NCBI GenBank assembly: GCA_949127735.1 | Contig: CASBPX010000106.1 | Coordinates: 1-51,124 of the forward strand | DNA: 51,124 nt | DNA from: Candidatus Obscuribacterales bacterium | Lineage (GTDB): Bacteria; Cyanobacteriota; Vampirovibrionia; Obscuribacterales; Obscuribacteraceae | Direction of reading: 5' to 3' | Part shown: piece after piece, positions 24,942-32,928 of the stretch | Position numbering within the stretch: the stretch's first letter is position 1 | Layout: the number at the start of each line of letters is the position of its first letter | Notes under the pieces: generated by a model | What the model saw: the letters and a program-made list of their open reading frames with translations, nothing else | The model's database searches: none | Told to the model about the DNA's origin: nothing | Program-made: the position numbers and the translations under genes

Positions 24942-25979
24942 ATGAAGCTTTGTTTGCGGTGCAATAATTATTATGGCGACGAAGTTTCTACTTGTCCACG
25001 AGATAAACTCGCCCTGGAGCCAGTCGGAAAAGACCCGTTAATTGGCGCTCTTATCAATAATAAGTATGCCGTTGAAACCGTTGTCGGCAAGGGGTCCAGC
25101 GGTATCGTCTACCGAGCGACCAGGCTACTAATGGGTGGCGCGGTGGCAATAAAAGTCGTACACAGCTATCTTGGTGCCGATCCCAAGAGCATGGAAAAAT
25201 TCTCCCGTGAAGTGCGTGCTCTAGAGCAGCTGCGTCATCCCAATATTGTTAATCTGTGGGAGTCTGGCGTCACCGACGACGGCCAACCGTACCTGGTGAT
25301 GGACTATTTGCAAGGTACACCGCTTTCGTCTTTAATTGCGGCAGAAGGCATCTTATCTGGCTCTCGAGTGTTGGAAATAACCAGGCAGGTATGCGCTGGC
25401 TTGCAAGAAGCGCACAGTCAGGGCTTTGTTCATCGTGATATTAAGCCTGAGAATATAGTTCTTGATTCCACCAGCGAGCAAGATTTTGTCAAGGTATGTG
25501 ATTTTGGTATTGCCTATACCGTCTTTGAAAATGGCCTCAATACTATTAGCAGACCTACTACTGTGGCTGGTTCGCCGGCCTACATGAGCCCAGAGCAGTG
25601 TCGTGGCCTTCCCCTCGACCACAGAACCGATATCTATTCGCTGGCTCTGGTAGTCTTTGAGATGCTCACAGGCAAGAGACCTTTCGAAGCCAAGACCTCC
25701 AAAGAGTTTATGGTTAAGACTGTAAACGACAAAATGCCTCTAATGTCTACTTTGCGTCCAGATTTAGGCATTCCTGAACCAGTAGAATTAGTGGTGGCGA
25801 AGGCATTGCAGAAAAATCCAAAAGATAGGCACGCTTCAGCAGTGGATTTTGCTAAAGAATTGTCTCTGGCTTGCCAGGCTGCCGACTTCTCTTCCATTAA
25901 GGGAAGTAATCAAAAAAATGACGACAGGTTGCAAAACCCAAGCCAGCGGGTAAATGAGCGTACGAGGGGTCCCCAGTAG
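24942..25979 (+). CDS. Soluble Ser/Thr protein kinase with N-terminal zinc ribbon (kinase 1)
   Basis: This 345-residue eukaryotic-like kinase starts with a zinc-ribbon motif C4LRC7 ... C18PRD21. The kinase domain spans about 42-310: glycine loop GKGSSGIVYRA (49-59), ATP-binding Lys71 in VAIKVV, Glu90, catalytic loop HRDIKPEN (164-171), DFG (187-189), activation-segment end SPAYMSPEQCRG (211-222) and Asp230. All catalytic residues are intact. The C-terminal 35 residues are polar with no membrane helix, so it is cytosolic, unlike the other five kinases nearby. No clear Shine-Dalgarno sequence precedes the ATG; the start is supported by near identity of the N-terminus with kinase 2. It leads the plus-strand kinase group. 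Confidence 0.92.
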   Translation: MKLCLRCNNYYGDEVSTCPRDKLALEPVGKDPLIGALINNKYAVETVVGKGSSGIVYRATRLLMGGAVAIKVVHSYLGADPKSMEKFSREVRALEQLRHPNIVNLWESGVTDDGQPYLVMDYLQGTPLSSLIAAEGILSGSRVLEITRQVCAGLQEAHSQGFVHRDIKPENIVLDSTSEQDFVKVCDFGIAYTVFENGLNTISRPTTVAGSPAYMSPEQCRGLPLDHRTDIYSLALVVFEMLTGKRPFEAKTSKEFMVKTVNDKMPLMSTLRPDLGIPEPVELVVAKALQKNPKDRHASAVDFAKELSLACQAADFSSIKGSNQKNDDRLQNPSQRVNERTRGPQ

Positions 25980-26067
25980 TCAAAGGTCTTATATTTGAGC
26001 TTTGATTTAGTAACCTGTTTTGTGAGCGGAAGAACTGGCTGACCAGGGTCGTGAGAGGAAGAAGAGT

Positions 26068-29000
26068 TTGAAGGACGAGCTGCCAGATTTAACGCCTTAC
26101 TTGAGCAAGAAAGGTGGCAATAGCCAGAGTAAAGGGTCTGATAATCCTCCTGGTAAGGCTGATATCTCCTCAAAACTATCTGCACTTGTGAAAAAAACAG
26201 GCACCTTTAATGCCGTCAGCGACGAGGCTATTGCCGAGGCCGAAGCAAATGCGGCTGCCAACGACGACAATTTAGAAGCGCCGATCAGTCATGAACAAGG
26301 TTTTGAGTCTGGCGCCGATGCCGGCACTGCTTCAGCTTCTGCACCTGCTTCTTCTCCTCCGGCTGTTTCATCTTCCTGGGCCAACATTGGTGTTGAAGCT
26401 CAAGCAGCGTCCATACCCCCAGCTGCTGATAACAAAAGAGAAGCTTGGATGGTGCAGGAAATAGACGCATCTGCGGAGCCGTCAGCGCCTCAAGAGCAAG
26501 CCTCGCAGACTACAAGCGGCAGCAGCTCCTCAAGTTGGGAGCAGATTGATTCGTTTTCAGCTTCAGCGCGCAAAGATATAGACAAGGAAGACGAATTTAA
26601 TTCGCCACCACAGGCGGTGAGTGAATTAGCGGGAAATTCTTCATCCGGCGCATCAAACTTAGGTGCCTCCGGCACATTTTCTACTCGTCCAGGGGCTCGA
26701 CCCGCTCCTGGTTTAGACAAATTCAAGGCTCCACAGGCGCGACCGATGAATACACTTTCATCAGGTGCCAGCCCAGTTCTCAAAACACCACCGAAAGAAC
26801 CAGGCCGCGCGCCGGCACCATATGGTTTTAGTCCCAATGAAGCGTCGAAATCGGCACCAGCAAAACCAACTTATTCAGGCAGCAATATCATCGCCCAGCC
26901 AACCAAGGCTCGCACTGGCGAACAGAACAAAGAGGTTCACAAAGAAGAAGTACGTCGCGCCGATCCGCCGCCATCGTGGCCGGCCCAACCCACTTCACCC
27001 CCACGAGTAACAGAAAGAGAAGAACTTCCCAAACCCACCCCGGTTAAGGCTGGACCACCGACAAATACACCTTTTTCTCAACCATCGCTACCACCCGTTT
27101 CCGCACAGGCTGCCGCTCCAGTCGAGAGCGAAGCGCAAATACTTGCCCGCGCCTTCATGGAAGAAGCCAAAGCATTGGAAGCCGAGCGACCTGAGACGAG
27201 TTTTGAAGACGACCTTTCGGCTCCTGGCGACTCAGTTTCGAGCACCAATCTTGGGGCCCTGTTTGCCGCTGAAAAATTATCCGAGTCTGAGGCGGCTGCC
27301 GAGAGTGCTCCAGCCCCTGAGTCTTCGCCGTCACCATATATGATGGATGATGAGGCGCCAAAACGGTCTCTCGGATTTGGTAATTTGCTGGCAACTGCTG
27401 CCACTGATCCATCTCAATCGTCGAAGCACAGTACGCTGGCTGATTTGATGGTACCCACCGGTGAGCACCAGACATTATTTGCCCCTGATCGCCGAACCGA
27501 GCAAGGTGAAGACCAGCTTTCGCCTTTCGACGAAGTTCCAGCTCAACCAAGCGACGAACCAATTAGACTTGATAATTCCGTGGCGGCCAGTGCTCCAGCT
27601 TTTTCTGCACTTTTCAGCACCGAAATAGTCACCTCTGGCGAAAACTTTAGTCAAGGATTTCCGCCGCAAGACAATGATGATTTTAATAGCGGTGGCGATT
27701 TAGGCAATGATAAATTCTCTTTCGGTGCGGAGCCGGCAGCTGAAACGCCTATGGCGTCCAGGTCTGATGTAATCAGCAAATTGCTGGAAGCAGTCAACCA
27801 GCCGGCACCAGCGGCAGAGTCTGTTGATACTACAGGCAGCGCCAGCAATTTTTCTGATAATTTCTCAAGTAATTTTGCTGACAATTTTGCCGGTAATAAT
27901 GCAGTGAATAACGATTTTAATTCTGGTATTTTTCCTGAAAGTAATTTAGACCAGTCTAATTACGATGGTGCCGATGTCGACGATATGCGCACAGCCGACA
28001 CCATGTTTGGCAGTGGCGGATCAAACAAGGGCAGTCATGAAGAACTTGCTGCTGCTGACGCGGTGTTTGGTGCCGTGGCCGATCTTGGTGCACCTGCTGA
28101 ATTTGAATTTAGTGCTTCGGCGGCTGATTTAAGCGAGCCTAAATTTGACGCTAGTTCTGAGGTTAAACCAGGGGTCCCAGTACCGGTGCTCGACATTGAC
28201 GCTTTGCCAATGGCGTTTGGCGACGCTACCAACTTTGAACAAATTCGATTAGAAGATATCAAAGCTTATAAGAAGGCGGCTAAACTCAAAGCCGCTGAAG
28301 AAGCTAAAGCCGCAGAAGTGGCGAAGAACGCAAGCGTTGGTCAAGCAGATATTGCTGCAGAACCGGCGATTAAACTATCTCTGACCGAGATGATTGATCA
28401 AGCTAATGCCGCCAAGCTTGAGCAAGTGAACGATAGTTCACCCGAAGGTAGAAAACCAGCTGGTGCCAAGTCGTCACTATCTTCATTACTTTCAGGCGGT
28501 GATGATCTAGACGAAGTTGTTGCACCTATTCCGACTGCTGCAACTGATGACGATGACGAAGAAGACAGTCTCGGTGGGGCGATTTCTGACGCTCTCGATA
28601 AACTGCTAAACGACGCACAGCCCGAAGGCGACGCCGACACCAAATCTAGTGTCGTCTCCGGCGGCCTTTCCAAACTTCTTGCCACCAGCTCAGACCAGTC
28701 ACAAAGAGACCTGGCAGCACCGGCGGCTGCGTCGATGGCCACGTCGATGGATAGAGTGCCTGCATCGGCGGACGAACCCATGACTAATACACAAGCAAAC
28801 AAAGTTGACGCTCTTTCGCGTCTTTTAGAAGTCGCCAGTAAAGCACCACACAAGCCTGCTGAAGATAAACGTCAACCAAGCGATTCTGCTTCTAAGCTTG
28901 CTGCCGAAATTAACAAACCACCAGGCAAAATCAGCCGACAGGTAGATGTTTTAAGCGCACCTGATTATCTCAATCAAGGCAAAAACGCTGAGTCCGTGTC

Positions 29001-29946
29001 TTCACCGTTTGGTGGGCCATCGCCTTTTACATCGCCATTTACCTCGCCTTCGGCCACTCACAATCGACAAGCAAGCCAGGGTGCTGACCCGTTGCCTACT
29101 AATCCTTATGCCTCACCGTCAGAAATGCCGCAAGCGACCATATCAAATGATGCAGTCAGTGCAAGAATTGCCGCTCTCAATAGAAAATTAGAAGAAGGCA
29201 GCCGCTCACCCACCGCTTCGGCCATGAACATCGAAGCCATGAATCAAGCTCAATCTCAATCTCAAATGGGTACGGCCACAGGTACAGGCAGCTCACCATC
29301 AGTGAATAGTTTGAGTCAGTTGCCATCACAGGTTGATGATTCACCCTCCACTCGGGCTGAGCTTGTAAATCGCATTTTAGGATCGGCAAAAATATCTCAA
29401 CATGGTACAAAGATCCCTGATACAGCCAGTAGAACTGTGGCTGATGCGGTAGTTAATGCTGATCAAGTCAATGCTATCCGTTCGGCTAAGGGCGCCAAGC
29501 CTGGTCGCGAAAATGCTCCTAATCGGCCAAGAGCGCGAGTCTCTCGCATGCCCGGTTTTGACCCACGACCACTAATTGCCATCGTTATTTTCCTCTGTGT
29601 CGTAGGCGGTGGTGGTTATTATGCTATTCAAAATGGCATCATCAAACTCAATATCCCGTTGATAAAAACCCCTGCTGATCCCAAAGCCACAGTTGATCAA
29701 ATGATCAAGTCTGGTGATCTTGACCGTGCGCGTGAAGTTTTAGAAGCTAAAGTCAAAAGCGGAAAAATCACCAACTCAGAAGCTGAAAAGCTCTACAACG
29801 TTTACTATCAGCAGGCCGACAAAATTGACGGCGATGATGCCACTGAGGCGCTCAAGTTGTTAGACAAAATTCCCAGCCGCTCTAAGAAGTTCAAAGATGC
29901 TCAAAAGCTTGTACGTAAGCTTAAGAAGAAGGTGAAGAAGAACTGA
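26068..29946 (+). CDS. Large disordered membrane protein with repeated Leu motifs
   Basis: This 1292-residue protein is not recognisable as a known family. Residues 1-1165 are mostly low complexity (Ala, Ser, Pro, Glu, Asp) and probably disordered. They are dotted with short helical Leu motifs such as KLSALV (36-41), LGALFA (395-400), FGNLLA (437-442), VISKLLE (568-574), SLSSLLS (803-809), ALDKLLN (842-848), LSKLLA (867-872) and ALSRLLE (915-921). One membrane helix lies at about 1168-1188 (LIAIVIFLCVVGGGGYYAI). The last 100 residues form Lys-rich TPR-like helices resembling the end of kinase 2. The start is TTG at 26068 after GAGGAAGAAGAG; no usable ATG exists before residue 148. It sits between two kinase genes, and its stop is one base before the next ATG. 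Substrate, scaffold or sensor roles are inference. Confidence 0.85.
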   Translation: MKDELPDLTPYLSKKGGNSQSKGSDNPPGKADISSKLSALVKKTGTFNAVSDEAIAEAEANAAANDDNLEAPISHEQGFESGADAGTASASAPASSPPAVSSSWANIGVEAQAASIPPAADNKREAWMVQEIDASAEPSAPQEQASQTTSGSSSSSWEQIDSFSASARKDIDKEDEFNSPPQAVSELAGNSSSGASNLGASGTFSTRPGARPAPGLDKFKAPQARPMNTLSSGASPVLKTPPKEPGRAPAPYGFSPNEASKSAPAKPTYSGSNIIAQPTKARTGEQNKEVHKEEVRRADPPPSWPAQPTSPPRVTEREELPKPTPVKAGPPTNTPFSQPSLPPVSAQAAAPVESEAQILARAFMEEAKALEAERPETSFEDDLSAPGDSVSSTNLGALFAAEKLSESEAAAESAPAPESSPSPYMMDDEAPKRSLGFGNLLATAATDPSQSSKHSTLADLMVPTGEHQTLFAPDRRTEQGEDQLSPFDEVPAQPSDEPIRLDNSVAASAPAFSALFSTEIVTSGENFSQGFPPQDNDDFNSGGDLGNDKFSFGAEPAAETPMASRSDVISKLLEAVNQPAPAAESVDTTGSASNFSDNFSSNFADNFAGNNAVNNDFNSGIFPESNLDQSNYDGADVDDMRTADTMFGSGGSNKGSHEELAAADAVFGAVADLGAPAEFEFSASAADLSEPKFDASSEVKPGVPVPVLDIDALPMAFGDATNFEQIRLEDIKAYKKAAKLKAAEEAKAAEVAKNASVGQADIAAEPAIKLSLTEMIDQANAAKLEQVNDSSPEGRKPAGAKSSLSSLLSGGDDLDEVVAPIPTAATDDDDEEDSLGGAISDALDKLLNDAQPEGDADTKSSVVSGGLSKLLATSSDQSQRDLAAPAAASMATSMDRVPASADEPMTNTQANKVDALSRLLEVASKAPHKPAEDKRQPSDSASKLAAEINKPPGKISRQVDVLSAPDYLNQGKNAESVSSPFGGPSPFTSPFTSPSATHNRQASQGADPLPTNPYASPSEMPQATISNDAVSARIAALNRKLEEGSRSPTASAMNIEAMNQAQSQSQMGTATGTGSSPSVNSLSQLPSQVDDSPSTRAELVNRILGSAKISQHGTKIPDTASRTVADAVVNADQVNAIRSAKGAKPGRENAPNRPRARVSRMPGFDPRPLIAIVIFLCVVGGGGYYAIQNGIIKLNIPLIKTPADPKATVDQMIKSGDLDRAREVLEAKVKSGKITNSEAEKLYNVYYQQADKIDGDDATEALKLLDKIPSRSKKFKDAQKLVRKLKKKVKKN

Positions 29947-29947
29947 G

Positions 29948-31489
29948 ATGAAGCTCTGTCTTCAGTGTAACACTCACTTCCAAGGTGACTTTGAGCAATG
30001 TCCTGACGACGGTGCCAAACTCGTTTCAGTGCCTGATGATCCGGTCATCGGTAAGGTGTTGGGAGAGAAATATCGCATTCTTTGCCCTGTGGGCAAAGGT
30101 TCAATGGGTGTTGTTTACAAGGCCATTCAAGAGTCTACGGGTCGCGAAATGGCAGTCAAACTGCTGCATCATTTTCTCGGCACAAATTCTGATTCGGTGA
30201 AGAGATTCCATCGTGAAGCCAAGGCAGTAAGTCGGCTCAGTCATCCTAATATCATTCGGCTTTATGATTTTGGTGTGATGGATGAAGGGCAACCTTACAT
30301 CGTCACTGAGCTTCTTAATGGTGTCACCCTCTCTGATATTTTACGCAAGCGTGGTTTTGTCAATCTCAATCAGGCCCTGCCTCTATTTGAACAAGTTTGT
30401 GCCGCCATTGGTGAAGCGCATCGCAGCCGTGTAATTCACCGAGATCTCAAACCCGAAAACATCGTCATGGAAGAAGTTGATATCAATGGCAATTTAGATG
30501 CCCCCGATCTAATCAAGAAAAATGCCATTCGTGTCCTCGACTTTGGTGTGGCGAAAATGTGGACCGAATCGGGCGCCACTTCGGCTTCACTGACAATTGA
30601 AGGCAAAGTCTGCGGCTCTCCTGCTTATATGAGCCCTGAGCAATGTCGTGGTGTAGACGTCGACTACCGCACAGATATCTATTCGATGGGCGTTGTCTTT
30701 TTTGAGACGCTTACGGGTAAAAGGCCATTTGCAGCTGATGATTTAATGGCTTTGATGTTGATGCACGTCAACAATCAAGCACCATCTATGGGGTCAGTCA
30801 ACGAGAAAGTGACTTTCCCTAAAGAGATCAATGACGTAATTATGAAAGCCATGTCCAAAAATCCTAATGAGCGGCAACAGAGCGCTGAAGAATTGTGGGA
30901 GGACATTCAGGCGGCGTGCAATGGTCGGCAGAAAACGGTCACTGTTGCTCCTCCAGAAAACTGGATTCCATTTCAAGGCAAAGGGGGCCTGGTCTTTCGC
31001 ACTACTGATGACGGCACTGCTTCACTGGAGACATCGGACAGCTATTCAACCTTAAGCAATCCAAATGCCATTCTAGATTGGATTCCACCGGTACCTTCTA
31101 CCGACAACACTAAAAACCGCAGGGGTAGCAATAAAACAATGATGGTGGCACGTGCCCTCTTCCTTGGTGCTCTTGTGGTGGCCGGCTTCTATCAATTCAA
31201 CGTCTACCTTAAAGCCAATGACGAAGCTAAAAACGCTTCGATTTTAATTAGTCGAGGCAAGTGTGAAGAGGGCGTGATTGTGCTTGAGCGCCTGCAAAAA
31301 GAGAATAAACTACAACCGGAATATAACGAAACTCTTGCTGACGCTTATGTGCAGATGGCGATGCAATACGCAAAAATCGGTAACTATAATCGCTCAGTAG
31401 ACCTGCTCAAGAAAGTACCCGCAAAGGCCAAGGCTGCTGCGCAGGCACAACAACTAATAAGGCGTTATTCGCCCCGTGTACGCAGTTAA
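29948..31489 (+). CDS. Membrane Ser/Thr protein kinase with zinc ribbon (kinase 2)
   Basis: The 513-residue kinase opens with zinc-ribbon motif C4LQC7 ... C18PDD21, like kinase 1. The kinase domain is at about 42-325: GKGSMGVVYKA (49-59), Lys71, Glu90, HRDLKPEN (164-171), DFG (198-200) and SPAYMSPEQCRG (224-235), all catalytic residues present. A 15-residue insert before DFG (about 176-192) is unusual. A linker leads to one membrane helix (about 399-417, MVARALFLGALVVAGFYQF) and an extracytoplasmic helical domain (about 430-505) that resembles the end of the preceding disordered protein. It begins one base after that gene's stop, so translation is probably coupled. Its stop overlaps the stop of convergent kinase A. 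Confidence 0.93.
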   Translation: MKLCLQCNTHFQGDFEQCPDDGAKLVSVPDDPVIGKVLGEKYRILCPVGKGSMGVVYKAIQESTGREMAVKLLHHFLGTNSDSVKRFHREAKAVSRLSHPNIIRLYDFGVMDEGQPYIVTELLNGVTLSDILRKRGFVNLNQALPLFEQVCAAIGEAHRSRVIHRDLKPENIVMEEVDINGNLDAPDLIKKNAIRVLDFGVAKMWTESGATSASLTIEGKVCGSPAYMSPEQCRGVDVDYRTDIYSMGVVFFETLTGKRPFAADDLMALMLMHVNNQAPSMGSVNEKVTFPKEINDVIMKAMSKNPNERQQSAEELWEDIQAACNGRQKTVTVAPPENWIPFQGKGGLVFRTTDDGTASLETSDSYSTLSNPNAILDWIPPVPSTDNTKNRRGSNKTMMVARALFLGALVVAGFYQFNVYLKANDEAKNASILISRGKCEEGVIVLERLQKENKLQPEYNETLADAYVQMAMQYAKIGNYNRSVDLLKKVPAKAKAAAQAQQLIRRYSPRVRS

Positions 31490-32928
31490 TCGGTTTGTTC
31501 TTGCAGTGCTAATAATCTTTCTTGGACTGCTGCCGCCGACACTGGTCGCTCTTCTTCGCTTTGCGCTGTCAGTTTTTGCACCAGCTGGTCAAGGTCGGCT
31601 GAAAGTGATGCTGTAATTTGTTTTGGCGATGACTGTGTAAGTGGCTCAGGGTCACGACCAGTGAGCAAGTAATAGATGGTAGCGCCAAAACCATAGAGGT
31701 CACTTGATGTGGTGGCATGGCCGCGAAACTGCTCCGGTGAAATGTAGCTTTGCTTGCCTACTAAAGTGCCTGTGGCAGTGCCAATCAGTTCATTGGCAGC
31801 GCCAAAATCGATTAGTTTGATTTTGCCGTCTGCCGTTATAACAATATTGTCTGGTGTAACATCGCGGTGCACCACCGGCGGCTCTTGGTTGTGCAAATAT
31901 ATAAAAATTGTTGCCAGCTGAAGACTATATTCTATTACGTCAAGCTCGTGACTGGGCCCTTCCAGTTTAATTTTCTGCCGCAAATTCTGGCCACTGATAT
32001 AGTCGAGCAAAAGATAATGGCGACTGTCTTCGATAAATTGATCGTGCACTTTGACTACGCCCGGATGGTTCAATTTAAGCAATAATGCTGCTTCCCGGCT
32101 AAACATCTCTTGAGCCTTTATCTTTAAAGCTTTGTTGGCTCCTGGTGGAATCACCGATTCCTTTAAAACTCGCAAACTGGTGTTCGATTCTTGCACAAGA
32201 TAAATGGCTGACCAGCCACCAAATGCCAATTGGCGAATCACTTTCAGCCTGTTGTCTTGTAGTCTCTGACCCGGGCTGAGAGGCATGTAGGCGGTGGCGC
32301 TGTAGCGATTAGATAATTCGTCTTCCCACATTTGCGTATAACTGATTAGATTGCTTCCTGGCTCAGAGGCGCTATTCCACAGTACTTCTTTTAATTGTTC
32401 GACGCGACTGTCGATGGCGCCGGTCGGTAGCCAATTAGAGGCGCTTACCAGCAAATATTCAATGTCGCTGGCGACTAGAGCTTTTAAACTCAGAGTTACA
32501 GACCCTTTATCTGTAGCCAGTTGCAAATTTAGTGAACCAGGATTATTGAGATCTTCTCCCTCGATAGTGACTCGGCTTATTTGTCGCCAGGGTACAAATC
32601 TTTCAAAGCGATTGGAAAGACTGTTCAAGGCCGGCACCATTAGCCCTTCTTCGCTAATGACGAGATTGCTGTCTTCGAATAGACCGGTAAGCGTTGCGCC
32701 GATCATAAAGATCATGGCCAGATAAAACGACAGAGCAGCTGCCTCGGTCGATATTGATCTTCCCCCGCTGAAAACTGTGATCAGTACCATAGCTACTACA
32801 CCGAGAGCTAAGACGATAGGGGCGAGAAAACCCCAGAGCGGCATGCTCATGTTGCAGAGCCACAAGCAAATTTTGGCTGTCAAAGAGTCATAAACAATGA
32901 TTTTTTCTTGCCCCTGGCCGGCCATCAC
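31486..32928 (-). CDS. Membrane protein kinase, type A (HRDxTPDN)
   Basis: The 480-residue protein has two N-terminal membrane helices (about 28-52 and 66-84), then a beta-rich PH-like segment (about 85-165; LVISEEGLMVPALNSL) and a C-terminal kinase domain (about 228-475). Kinase features: glycine loop LAFGGWSAIYLV (glycines 1 and 3 replaced), Lys256 in VLKES, Glu279, catalytic loop HRDVTPDN (354-361) with Thr where Lys is usual, DFG (374-376) and SPEQFRGHATTSSDLY. It starts with GTG at 32928 or ATG at 32925, overlapping the stop of kinase B. It is the last gene of a four-kinase operon and is paralogous along its whole length to kinase A'. Confidence 0.92.
   Translation of the reverse strand: MMAGQGQEKIIVYDSLTAKICLWLCNMSMPLWGFLAPIVLALGVVAMVLITVFSGGRSISTEAAALSFYLAMIFMIGATLTGLFEDSNLVISEEGLMVPALNSLSNRFERFVPWRQISRVTIEGEDLNNPGSLNLQLATDKGSVTLSLKALVASDIEYLLVSASNWLPTGAIDSRVEQLKEVLWNSASEPGSNLISYTQMWEDELSNRYSATAYMPLSPGQRLQDNRLKVIRQLAFGGWSAIYLVQESNTSLRVLKESVIPPGANKALKIKAQEMFSREAALLLKLNHPGVVKVHDQFIEDSRHYLLLDYISGQNLRQKIKLEGPSHELDVIEYSLQLATIFIYLHNQEPPVVHRDVTPDNIVITADGKIKLIDFGAANELIGTATGTLVGKQSYISPEQFRGHATTSSDLYGFGATIYYLLTGRDPEPLTQSSPKQITASLSADLDQLVQKLTAQSEEERPVSAAAVQERLLALQEQTD

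Noticed and set aside
27155-27562. Antisense frames of 100-135 codons within the disordered-protein gene.
   Set aside because: They are products of biased codon use in the low-complexity gene and show no protein-like features.
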